Assembly (NCBI RefSeq): GCF_002021565.1
Contig: NZ_MSZX01000007.1
Location: forward strand, 27 to 64,026
Length of the DNA stretch: 64,000 nt
Direction of reading: 5' to 3'
From: Paenibacillus selenitireducens
GTDB lineage: Bacteria > Bacillota > Bacilli > Paenibacillales > Paenibacillaceae
The position numbers and the translations under genes were made by a program. Under the pieces are notes generated by a model, which was not told where the DNA came from, ran no database searches, and saw nothing but the letters and a program-made list of their open reading frames with translations. Positions 1 to 7,704 of the stretch are shown here, in pieces. The stretch's first letter is position 1, and each line of letters starts with the position of its first letter.

Positions 1-325
1 TCCCAGTGTGGCCGTTCACCCTCTCAGGTCGGCTACGCATCGTCGCCTTGGTGAGCCGTTACCCCACCAACTAGCTAATGCGCCGCAGGCCCATCTGTAA
101 GTAGCAGATTGCTCCGCTTTTCCCAATTCGATCATGCGATCAAATCGTGTATCCGGTCTTAGCTACCGTTTCCGGTAGTTATCCCAGTCTTACAGGCAGG
201 TTGCCTACGTGTTACTCACCCGTCCGCCGCTAAGTTATCCCCGAAGGAATAACTCCGCTCGACTTGCATGTATTAGGCACGCCGCCAGCGTTCGTCCTGA
301 GCCAGGATCAAACTCTCCATTAAAG
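1..325 (-). rRNA. rrs: 16S ribosomal RNA, 5' part (cut by window edge)
   Basis: On the minus strand this contains the universal 16S 5' primer site AGAGTTTGATCCTGGCTCAG at about 297-316, followed by typical first-domain sequence running off the left edge. Only the 5' ~325 nt are present. The mature 5' end is placed by analogy with related genes and may be off by a few bases. Transcription is leftward, away from the glucoamylase-like gene. Confidence 0.97.
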
Positions 326-401
326 TGTTTGACTTGCTCATTTTGAAACTGACAAGAACATAAATGTTCTTTATTTAAAAATTAACGCGATCCATTTGTT
401 T

Positions 402-416
402 AGTTTTCAAAGAACT
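402..416 (-). promoter_or_regulatory. boxA-like antitermination element in the rrn leader
   Basis: The minus strand reads GTTCTTTGAAAACTA between the rrn promoter and the 16S 5' end. This matches the TTCTTTGAAAACT boxA-type motif found in Bacillus-group rRNA leaders, where Nus factors bind the RNA. The call rests on motif and position only. Confidence 0.55.
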
Positions 417-468
417 TATCTATTCGATATTCGTTTGTGTTGCTCACGTTATGTCGAACAGGAATTTC

Positions 469-497
469 ATAATAACACATCTTTCGAGGCTCGTCAA
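469..497 (-). promoter_or_regulatory. rrn promoter (proximal)
   Basis: On the minus strand TTGACG and TATTAT are separated by exactly 17 bp, a near-consensus SigA promoter about 140 bp upstream of the 16S 5' end. Spacing and position fit the P2-type promoter of an rRNA operon. Confidence 0.8.
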
Positions 498-549
498 CAT
501 TATTTTTTATTTTCTTTCAAAATTCTGTTGTCCGAAGCGACAAGAAATA

Positions 550-578
550 ATATAACATAATTCGACAAGAAATTACAA
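550..578 (-). promoter_or_regulatory. Possible upstream rrn promoter
   Basis: The minus strand shows TTGTAA, 17 bp, then TTATAT, about 80 bp upstream of the stronger promoter. Tandem promoters are usual for rRNA operons, but the hexamers are weaker and the region is AT-rich, so chance matches are easy. Confidence 0.4.
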
Positions 579-588
579 CCCCTAAATT

Positions 589-648
589 AAAAAAAATTTA
601 AAAGCACCAAAACCCACAGCATTATTCATGCATTAGGCTTTGATGCTT
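589..648 (-). terminator. Terminator after the GH15 gene
   Basis: On the minus strand AAGCATCAAAGCC pairs with GGGTTTTGGTGCTT and is followed by an AT stretch ending in a T-run. It separates the glucoamylase-like gene from the codirectional rRNA operon. Confidence 0.6.
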
Positions 649-706
649 AACTATTCATAAGAAGGTATTTAGCAGTTCGCTGTGCTTTTCTTCTATATAA
701 GAATCC

Positions 707-734
707 TCTATATATGTTCTTCTATATATGTTCT
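707..734. repeat. Perfect 14-bp tandem duplication at the GH15 stop codon
   Basis: TCTATATATGTTCT occurs twice back to back. On the coding (minus) strand the unit contains the last codons and the TAG stop of the GH15 gene, so the second copy lies just past the end. It looks like a small slippage duplication. Confidence 0.8.
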
Positions 735-2686
735 CCTGCTTCTGCCAGCATATGCACGGCTAGAATAAACATCGCATGCGACCAGGTCAAAGGGACAACC
801 CATGCCGTCTTACCGGTTTCCCGGTCCACTTGTTCCGGCAATAAGCCCGTCGCTGTCTGGTGATCGATTACCCAATGCAACAAAGCTTTAGCTTCATCTA
901 TTTGTCCATTCTGGATTCGATATTGTGCCAACCATAGTGTCGTCAGAATCCACGGGTTACCCCCAATGTAGTTGTCATCTTCGTATCGTTTAATTCCGCC
1001 CACCACTGGCGAAGTCAGTAATCGCTCAATCGTATCCGCAGTTTTTACGGCGTATTCATGCGATGCTGGGATTACCGCAAAGGGTACCGAGATTCCCAAC
1101 AAGCTAACGTCGACAACCCGGTCCTGTTCCAGCATATAGACAGGATAGCCTTTCTCGCGGCTTGTCTTGGAAGTTGCATACCCTTGTTGTTGTGCTTCTA
1201 TATAAGTAGACTCAGTAACTTCTAATTTTAAGCCCCGATAGAATACCTGGTTAGATTCGTTCCAACAACTGTGAAGAATAGCATCTGCTATTTGCTCAGA
1301 AGCGGATCGCCATATGCTCGCCAAATTCGGTCGATCTGATACATCCGCGAATGATGCTGCCGCATGTAAACCTGCATACACAGCAGCTGCCGTATAAGTA
1401 TGCTGAGCTCCCCGTTCTTCCCATAAATCGCGACTTGCACGCGGTAAACCTGTTTCCTTATCCATCATCTGAACAAGATAGTTCGCACCCGCTTCGACAG
1501 CATTCCACACCTGATGAAGGAATTGGGATTGTTCTTCATTTTTTAGCACGAGGTAATGCTGATACATTCCCCACAGAATCGAAGCTCCCTCATCCAATTG
1601 AATTCCCCAAGATGGAGCCAGTGTACCATCATGATAATGCCGTTGCTGCCACGCTCCGTTCGCATCCTGCGCCGTTAACGTCCATTCATAGAAACGATCC
1701 GAAAGATTCGTTAATCCAGCACGATCAAGCGCCGTCGTAATGAAAGCTGCATCCCTTCCCCAACAATAAGCATATCCGCCGCAACGTGAAAAGTTCTCAT
1801 CAAACTCAGGTGCAGCAATGATACTTCCCGTTTGTTCATCTGCCATAAGCTTCATCGTAAGCAAAGAGCGCTCATATAATTGAGCAATACGACTCTCTTT
1901 AATTGGAGAAGGATTCGCAGAATTCAAAAATCCATCCCAATATGCTGTTGTCTCATCCAACCATTCTTCAACAGTACGGCTCTTCGCCGTAGTCATTGCA
2001 GCTTGAGCATCTTCCAAGTTGTGTCCTGCCGTAATATATACAGGTAGGGATACCGTCGCACCCGGCTGAATATCTTCAAAGGCCCACTCCATCGCTCCAT
2101 CCGGTGCCATTTGAATCCGACTGCCATCTAATGAACCACGGACAGCATTGTCCCATGCTTGCGCAGCCTGATATTTTGTGCACACGTTTGCACTTGAAGC
2201 CATAAAAAAATAACGATGGCGGAAATGAACCAGTGCATCGTGTTCCACATCAAACTCGGTTGTATGGTAATAAGGACTTTCCGTCACGGACATCGATGAA
2301 TAATAGACAAATTGAAACGATACCGGTCGATCACTACGATTCATAAATTGATAGCGAAACGCTACAATATCTTCTCCAGGCACGGCGAACGAAGATGTCT
2401 CTACCTCTATGGGCAATTCATCTGATTTCGCACTGACGTGAAAAATATTCGTTCGCGGAAGATACGCCGCTTCATGCTGCCATCCTTCTTCTGTACTATC
2501 GAACCAGCTTGTTGTTGCCCCATTCATTCGAATTCCACTGCGAATGGTGTCTACATGCTGCGGAAAATCAACGTTCGGCCACCATAGGCGTACCAAACGT
2601 CCGGTTTGCGTCATTGAACCTAGAAATCGAGAATTTCCAATGACCGCATCCACGAGGTACGGCTTTTTCTCCATATCGATCGTCAT
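722..2686 (-). CDS. Glycoside hydrolase family 15 (glucoamylase/alpha-glucosidase-like)
   Basis: A 654-residue protein with GH15 architecture: an N-terminal beta-sandwich-like region (about 1-240) and a C-terminal (alpha/alpha)6 barrel. Motifs include AAPEFDE with CWGRDAAF around residues 295-320 and LLPEQ near 617, where the family's catalytic glutamates lie. Family members release glucose or short sugars from the ends of maltodextrins. There is no signal peptide, so it is expected in the cytoplasm, acting on imported maltodextrins. Its ATG overlaps the malR stop codon by one base, with GGAG just upstream, so the two genes form one translationally coupled operon. Exact substrate (alpha-1,4, alpha-1,6 or trehalose-type) cannot be told from sequence. 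Confidence 0.88.
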   Translation of the reverse strand: MTIDMEKKPYLVDAVIGNSRFLGSMTQTGRLVRLWWPNVDFPQHVDTIRSGIRMNGATTSWFDSTEEGWQHEAAYLPRTNIFHVSAKSDELPIEVETSSFAVPGEDIVAFRYQFMNRSDRPVSFQFVYYSSMSVTESPYYHTTEFDVEHDALVHFRHRYFFMASSANVCTKYQAAQAWDNAVRGSLDGSRIQMAPDGAMEWAFEDIQPGATVSLPVYITAGHNLEDAQAAMTTAKSRTVEEWLDETTAYWDGFLNSANPSPIKESRIAQLYERSLLTMKLMADEQTGSIIAAPEFDENFSRCGGYAYCWGRDAAFITTALDRAGLTNLSDRFYEWTLTAQDANGAWQQRHYHDGTLAPSWGIQLDEGASILWGMYQHYLVLKNEEQSQFLHQVWNAVEAGANYLVQMMDKETGLPRASRDLWEERGAQHTYTAAAVYAGLHAAASFADVSDRPNLASIWRSASEQIADAILHSCWNESNQVFYRGLKLEVTESTYIEAQQQGYATSKTSREKGYPVYMLEQDRVVDVSLLGISVPFAVIPASHEYAVKTADTIERLLTSPVVGGIKRYEDDNYIGGNPWILTTLWLAQYRIQNGQIDEAKALLHWVIDHQTATGLLPEQVDRETGKTAWVVPLTWSHAMFILAVHMLAEAGEHI

Positions 2687-3723
2687 TACACTCCACTCCG
2701 TTTCGCTTTATAATGCAGGGACGACTCCCGAATCATCAACCGATGCGGTACGATAGTTCTTGGTTGTGGCTGCGTCTCCCCCTGAATCCGTTTAATCAGC
2801 ATTTGTGAAGCCATATAGCCCAACTGGTAGATTCCGATATCAATACTCGATAGCGGAGGAGTCGATAATTCCGTTAATGAGATATTGTTAAACCCTATGA
2901 TACTTAAATCTTCCGGCACACTGTATCCCAATTCGGTTAAACCGCGCATTACGCCAAAAGATACGACATCATCAATAATCACTAACGCTGTGGGACGCTC
3001 CGGCAGACTCATAAAAAACGACATCGCTCGATAGCCGCTTTCTTGCAGAAACTCTCCTTCCACGATCCATTCCGATTTCATTTGCAATTGATGTTCCGCT
3101 AGTGCCTGTCTATATCCTTCCAATCGGTCTTGGGATACCGAAAGTGACGGCGGACCGCTAACAAATCCGATTCTTGTATGGCCTTGCGAAATTAGATGAC
3201 TCGTCGCATCAAATGCTGCCTGAATATTGTCATTGTCTACGCACAGCACATTCGGATCTTCTTCGTATCGACCTATAAGAACGAACGGAAAGTCATGCTC
3301 TCTTAGAAATGTAATGATGGGATCATGTTTGCGTGATTGCAGTAGGATAATGCCATCCACCCTGCGCCCCAACACCAATCGCGTAATCGCTTCCATTTCA
3401 TCACTGTCGTTAGCGCCCGCCGTCATCAGCACATCATATCCGTTGCGTGCAGCTTGCGTCGTGATCCCGCGAATATTCTCGGCAAAAAAATGATTCTGGA
3501 ATAACTCTTCGGCAGGCCTTGGGAGAATCATTCCCAGCGTATAGGTTTTGTTCGAGACAAGGCTGCGCGCCATCATATTCGAATGATACCCCAGCTCATT
3601 CATTATGTTCTTTACTTTTATCGACGTCTCTTTGCTTATTCTGGGATGATTGGACAAAACACGGGATACCGTTGACGGCGATACGCCTGCCTTCTTGGCA
3701 ACATCTTTGATAGTAACTGCCAT
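2686..3723 (-). CDS. malR: LacI-family regulator, probable maltodextrin-responsive MalR
   Basis: A 345-residue LacI/GalR repressor. The N-terminal helix-turn-helix and hinge helix (DVAKKAGVSPSTVSRVLSNH) are followed by a periplasmic-binding-protein-like effector domain. I chose ATG at 3723 because GGAGGG stands directly in front of it; a GTG 12 bases further out would overlap that site. The gene sits between a maltodextrin hydrolase and the divergent MalEFG operon, and LacI-type palindromes lie in the shared intergenic region, including one just upstream of its own start. That context, rather than ligand residues, supports the MalR name. Autoregulation is likely. Confidence 0.85.
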   Translation of the reverse strand: MAVTIKDVAKKAGVSPSTVSRVLSNHPRISKETSIKVKNIMNELGYHSNMMARSLVSNKTYTLGMILPRPAEELFQNHFFAENIRGITTQAARNGYDVLMTAGANDSDEMEAITRLVLGRRVDGIILLQSRKHDPIITFLREHDFPFVLIGRYEEDPNVLCVDNDNIQAAFDATSHLISQGHTRIGFVSGPPSLSVSQDRLEGYRQALAEHQLQMKSEWIVEGEFLQESGYRAMSFFMSLPERPTALVIIDDVVSFGVMRGLTELGYSVPEDLSIIGFNNISLTELSTPPLSSIDIGIYQLGYMASQMLIKRIQGETQPQPRTIVPHRLMIRESSLHYKAKRSGV

Positions 3724-3737
3724 AATACCCTCCACTG

Positions 3738-3751
3738 TGCAATCGTTTGAA
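3738..3751. promoter_or_regulatory. LacI/MalR operator-like site near malR
   Basis: TGCAATCGTTTGAA differs at two positions from the symmetric TGCAAACGTTTGCA type seen in this intergenic region. It lies 15 bp upstream of the malR start, a position fit for autorepression. Confidence 0.5.
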
Positions 3752-3916
3752 TCAATATATGCATAATGTTAGCGCAAATTATGGTGCATGTAAATGCGCA
3801 ACCTGCAAATTTTTTCCTGTAAATAAATATTGTAAAAAATTAGATTTAATTAGATATTCCAAGATATTCAAAGTAAATTGGAGATAAAAGGCTATTTTCC
3901 CAATGAAAACGGGTTG

Positions 3917-3931
3917 TGCAAACGGTTTACC
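3917..3931. promoter_or_regulatory. Operator-like site overlapping the malE -35 box
   Basis: TGCAAACGGTTTACC consists of inverted half-sites TGCAAAC and GTTTACC with one base between, and overlaps the -35 hexamer of the malE promoter. A LacI-type repressor bound here would block RNA polymerase. Confidence 0.55.
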
Positions 3932-3954
3932 AACTGAAGGTCGTTGTGTATGAT
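3926..3954 (+). promoter_or_regulatory. malE operon promoter
   Basis: TTTACC and TATGAT are separated by 17 bp, giving a predicted transcription start near 3961 and a leader of about 130 nt before malE. It is the best SigA match in the divergent region. Confidence 0.65.
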
Positions 3955-3961
3955 ATGCGTA

Positions 3962-3975
3962 TAAAAGCGTTTTCA
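3962..3975 (+). promoter_or_regulatory. cre-like CcpA site at the malE transcription start
   Basis: TAAAAGCGTTTTCA matches the cre consensus TGNAANCGNWNNCA except at the second base. It lies immediately downstream of the predicted start site, where CcpA binding represses by roadblock. This suggests carbon catabolite repression of the maltodextrin operon. Confidence 0.6.
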
Positions 3976-4018
3976 AATTTCGTGCAACGAACTGAATCGC
4001 TGTTTTTTTTCATCTGTT

Positions 4019-4034
4019 GTACAAACGTTTGCAC
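4019..4034. promoter_or_regulatory. Downstream MalR operator-like palindrome
   Basis: GTACAAACGTTTGCAC is an almost perfect palindrome centred on CG, typical of LacI/GalR operators. It lies in the malE leader about 100 bp from the upstream operator, a spacing that would also allow DNA looping. Confidence 0.65.
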
Positions 4035-4090
4035 AATATGCTTTTCCCAGAAAAACGCTATGTATCATACCAATTGGAGGGGTACTTACC

Positions 4091-5401
4091 ATGAAAAAAA
4101 TGCTACTTCTTATTTTGACGCTCACGATGGTGCTCGCATTAGCCGCTTGTGGCGGAAAGTCCAGCGAGACATCAACGAGCACGAACCCAGAATCGAAGCC
4201 GACAGAAACAGCAACGCAAGGGGAAGGCGATGCTGCCGCACAAGACGAACTCACACCTGAACCAGGCGCCAAATTAGTCGTATGGAGCAGCGGAACGGAA
4301 AAAGTCCTTGTGGACGAAGCGATCAAAGCTTTTAAAGAAAAGTATGGCATCGATGTGGAGTTCCAAGAAGTTGGCCCGGATAAATCCATTGAGCGCATGA
4401 CGACAGATGGTCCTGCAGGCGTAGGTGCTGACGTATTCTTGGCTGTCCATGACCGTATCGGCAGTGCCGTGCAAGCAGGTATTATCCTCCCGAACGATTT
4501 TCACGAAGAGGAAACCAAAGCTAATAACACCCCAAAGGCGATTGACGCGCTAACGATCGATGGTATCTTGTACGGATATCCGAACTCTGTAGAAACAACG
4601 GCTGTCTTCTACAATAAAGATCTTGTACCACAACCGCTTAAAACTTGGGATGAAGTCATCAACTTCGCCAAAACCTTTAACGACCCCGGCAAACAAAAGT
4701 ATACGTACATGTGGGAAAACGGTAACGGTTATTGGAACTTCGGTTTCCTTGGCGGATATGGAGCTTATGTATTCGGTAAAGACGGCTCCGACCCAACAGA
4801 TATCGGCTTAAATACAGATGGCGCTATTGAATCCATGAAGTTCTTCCAATCCTTGAAAAAAGATGTTCTCCCGCTTAAGACAGCAGACGTAACTTCCGAT
4901 ATCAAGAAAAGCTTATTCACTGAAGGTAAACTAGCTATGAACGTCAGCGGACCTTGGGACACAATTTCCTTGAAAGAAGCTGTGAAAAACCTTGGCGTGA
5001 TGGAATACCCTACACTTCCTAACGGCAAACAAATGCAACCGTTCTCTGGCGTAAAAGCATTCTTAGTCAACGCAAACAGCAAGTATCCGAACGCCGCTAA
5101 GTTATTCGCACACTTGATTACGTCTGAAGAGTTCCAAATCAAAGATTTTGAGTTGCTTGGAAACCTACCATCCAACACGAAGGCAGCTGAAAATGAAAAA
5201 ATCAAAAATGATCCGTTCGCATCTGTGTTCTTGAAACAATTTGGGAACTCCACGCCAATGCCTAAAATTCAAGAAATGAATGCATTCTGGGGCGTCCATG
5301 AAGCGACATTCACTTCGATTTGGAATGATGGCGTAGATCCAAAAGTAGCACTCGATGATATGGTCAAAAAGATGAAAGACAGCATTGCTTCCAGCAAATA
5401 A
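4091..5401 (+). CDS. malE: Maltodextrin ABC transporter, substrate-binding lipoprotein
   Basis: A 436-residue family 1 sugar-binding protein. The N-terminus is a lipoprotein signal with lipobox LAAC (Cys about residue 20), then a Ser/Thr/Glu-rich linker to about residue 55, then the binding fold (KLVVWSSGTEKVLVDEA and onward). The C-terminal half has the FSGVKAFLVN stretch typical of MalE/MdxE/CymE proteins. It captures maltodextrins outside the membrane and delivers them to MalFG. GGAGG lies 10 bases before the ATG. The promoter region carries MalR-like and cre-like sites. Specificity for maltose versus cyclodextrin is not resolved. Confidence 0.9.
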   Translation: MKKMLLLILTLTMVLALAACGGKSSETSTSTNPESKPTETATQGEGDAAAQDELTPEPGAKLVVWSSGTEKVLVDEAIKAFKEKYGIDVEFQEVGPDKSIERMTTDGPAGVGADVFLAVHDRIGSAVQAGIILPNDFHEEETKANNTPKAIDALTIDGILYGYPNSVETTAVFYNKDLVPQPLKTWDEVINFAKTFNDPGKQKYTYMWENGNGYWNFGFLGGYGAYVFGKDGSDPTDIGLNTDGAIESMKFFQSLKKDVLPLKTADVTSDIKKSLFTEGKLAMNVSGPWDTISLKEAVKNLGVMEYPTLPNGKQMQPFSGVKAFLVNANSKYPNAAKLFAHLITSEEFQIKDFELLGNLPSNTKAAENEKIKNDPFASVFLKQFGNSTPMPKIQEMNAFWGVHEATFTSIWNDGVDPKVALDDMVKKMKDSIASSK

Positions 5402-5471
5402 GACCGAAACACAGTAAATCAAAACAGCACGATGAACTTATATAACGCATTACCTCATATCGGTCTATCTA

Positions 5472-5496
5472 TCACCCGCCGTTCCTCGGCGGGTGA
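5472..5496 (+). promoter_or_regulatory. Intercistronic hairpin between malE and malF
   Basis: TCACCCGCCG and CGGCGGGTGA form a perfect 10-bp GC-rich stem with a 5-nt loop, with no T-run after it. It is therefore more likely an mRNA-stabilising or partial attenuation element than a full terminator. Such structures after binding-protein genes raise their expression relative to the permeases. Confidence 0.7.
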
Positions 5497-5523
5497 CATT
5501 GCTCATAGAAGGGATTGATCACA

Positions 5524-6837
5524 TTGAATCGATATGCTAGAACAGCCGGTTGGTTGTCTGTGTTAAGTATGGGATTGGGACAACTGTACAATCGTCAATA
5601 TATCAAAGGCGTGCTATTCCTTACTGCTCATATCACAGGCCTCACCTATATCCTTACGGTTCTAAGCAAGCATATTTACGGTTTTTTTACTTTGGGCGAA
5701 CAAGGGCAACACCTGGTTAAGGTCGGCAAAATTTATAAGAACGTTCCCGGCGATCATTCCATCTTCATGATGATTTACGGTTTATTATCGATGATGGTCG
5801 TACTTCTCTATCTTTTCTTATACGTCATGAATATTCGGGACGCTATTGCTAACGGACGTCTTCGCGATCAGGGCATTCCCGTGAAAAACTTTGCTGCTTC
5901 CATCTCCCAAGGCATGAGCAAAAACTTCCCTTGGGTGCTTCTCGGTATTCCTATTCTCGGCGTTCTTTTTTTCACGATCATGCCGATTTTGTTCATGATA
6001 TTTATGGCCTTTACGAACTACTCCGCACCTGAGCATATCCCGCCTAAGAACTTAGTCGACTGGATCGGCTTAAAGACATTTACGGATTTATTTACACTTA
6101 ACGTCTGGAGCAACACCTTCTTCGGCGTTCTAACCTGGACCATTATCTGGGCCATTCTCGCAACAATTACGTGTTATTTTGGCGGAATCTTGGTTGCTCT
6201 GCTCATTAACCAAAAAGGCATTAAATTTAAAGGGCTTTGGAGAACCCTCTTCATCATCCCTTATGCCATTCCTCAATTCGTCTCACTCTTAGTCATGCGT
6301 AACATGTTGAATGATAAGTTTGGCCCGGTTAACCAATATTTCCGATTCTTTGGTCTCGAAGGGCTTCCATGGTTGAGTGACCCATTCTGGGCCAAAGTAT
6401 CTGTCGTTGTCGTCAATATGTGGATCGGTATTCCGGTCTCTATGGTGCTTGTCATGGGGATTCTAACCGCGATTCCGAAGGATCTCTATGAAGCAGCAGA
6501 TGTCGATGGCGCGACGCCTTGGGTTAAATTCCGCCATATCACCATGCCATTCGTGCTCTTCTCGACCGCACCGATTCTGATTACGCAATTTGCGGGGAAC
6601 ATCAATAACTTTAACGTGATCTTCCTTTTAACCAAAGGCGGTCCTTCATCCATCGACTATAACATGGCAGGGAAAACAGACTTGCTCGTGACATGGTTAT
6701 ACAAACTGACGCTTGAAAACAACAAGTATAACATCGCGTCCGCCGTGGGTATTCTTATCTTCTTGATCATCGCCTCGGTATCCATCTTTAGTTACACAAG
6801 GTCAAGATCTTACCGTGAGGAGGACATGATCCAATGA
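5524..6837 (+). CDS. malF: Maltodextrin ABC transporter permease MalF-type
   Basis: A 437-residue membrane protein. An N-terminal membrane region (to about 130) resembles the extra segment of Gram-positive MdxF, followed by the binding-protein-dependent permease domain with the EAA loop EAADVDGATPW near 320. I place the start at TTG 5524 because GAAGGGA ends 10 bases upstream; the TTG at 5515 is too close to that site. It pairs with MalG to form the channel. The stop overlaps the malG start as ATGA, so the two are coupled. Confidence 0.9.
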   Translation: MNRYARTAGWLSVLSMGLGQLYNRQYIKGVLFLTAHITGLTYILTVLSKHIYGFFTLGEQGQHLVKVGKIYKNVPGDHSIFMMIYGLLSMMVVLLYLFLYVMNIRDAIANGRLRDQGIPVKNFAASISQGMSKNFPWVLLGIPILGVLFFTIMPILFMIFMAFTNYSAPEHIPPKNLVDWIGLKTFTDLFTLNVWSNTFFGVLTWTIIWAILATITCYFGGILVALLINQKGIKFKGLWRTLFIIPYAIPQFVSLLVMRNMLNDKFGPVNQYFRFFGLEGLPWLSDPFWAKVSVVVVNMWIGIPVSMVLVMGILTAIPKDLYEAADVDGATPWVKFRHITMPFVLFSTAPILITQFAGNINNFNVIFLLTKGGPSSIDYNMAGKTDLLVTWLYKLTLENNKYNIASAVGILIFLIIASVSIFSYTRSRSYREEDMIQ

Positions 6838-7682
6838 AAACGAAAAATTCATTACGCTTATTCTTCAGCTATGCCTTGTTAGTTTTAATGGGAATCGCAT
6901 GCATCTACCCTGCATTATGGACGATCATGTCTTCTTTTAAAGTGGGAGATTCCTTGTTCAGTGATACATTCGTACCGAAGCAATTTACAATCAAACATTA
7001 TTCGGATCTATTCCATCCTGAAAATATCGCGGGGAAGCAAGTTCCCTATGTCAGATGGTATTGGAATACGTTGAAAATCGCGACAATGAGTATGGTTCTG
7101 GGAACAATGATTCAATTGTTAACGGCCTACGCCGTATCCCGCTTCCGCTTCAGAGGACGTAAATCCCTCTTATCGACAGTACTGGTTCTCGGGATGTTCC
7201 CAGGCTTCATGAGCATGATCGCGATCTATGTATTTCTAGTGCAATTGAATCTATTGGATACGCCTTGGGCACTCATTATCGTCTATTCCGCAGGTGCCGC
7301 ACTTGGACTCTTCGTAGCCAAAGGATTCTTCGATACCATTCCGAAAAGCTTGGAAGAAGCCGCACGGATCGACGGTGCGAACCATTGGGATGTCTTCTAT
7401 AAAATCATTCTGCCATTATCTAGACCGATCATTACTTATATTTCGTTAACCACCTTTACAGGGGCATGGATGGACTTTATCTTTGCTCGATTAATCCTTC
7501 GTTCACGGGATCAATGGACCCTAGCCGTTGGACTGTTCGATCTGGTCGATTCTTACTCTAGTACAGCCTTCACGCTCTTCGCGGCCGGTGCGGTTCTCGT
7601 TGCCATCCCGATCACGATCTTGTTCGCCTTTACCCAACGTTTCTTGGTTGAAGGGTTAACGTCAGGCGCAAATAAGGGATAA
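6834..7682 (+). CDS. malG: Maltodextrin ABC transporter permease MalG-type
   Basis: A 282-residue permease with about six membrane spans and the EAA motif EEAARIDGANHWD near residue 180, which docks on the ATPase. It overlaps malF by 4 bases and is followed closely by the amylase gene. No ATPase gene lies in the operon, as is usual for such systems, which borrow a shared MsmX-type ATPase encoded elsewhere. Confidence 0.92.
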   Translation: MKTKNSLRLFFSYALLVLMGIACIYPALWTIMSSFKVGDSLFSDTFVPKQFTIKHYSDLFHPENIAGKQVPYVRWYWNTLKIATMSMVLGTMIQLLTAYAVSRFRFRGRKSLLSTVLVLGMFPGFMSMIAIYVFLVQLNLLDTPWALIIVYSAGAALGLFVAKGFFDTIPKSLEEAARIDGANHWDVFYKIILPLSRPIITYISLTTFTGAWMDFIFARLILRSRDQWTLAVGLFDLVDSYSSTAFTLFAAGAVLVAIPITILFAFTQRFLVEGLTSGANKG

Positions 7683-7704
7683 ACCCGTGATGGAGTTGAA
7701 GATC

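Noticed and set aside
3916-4260. Open frame of 114 codons on the plus strand across the malE control region
   Set aside because: It overlaps the operators and the malE start in another frame, lacks a ribosome binding site and has no recognisable protein features.
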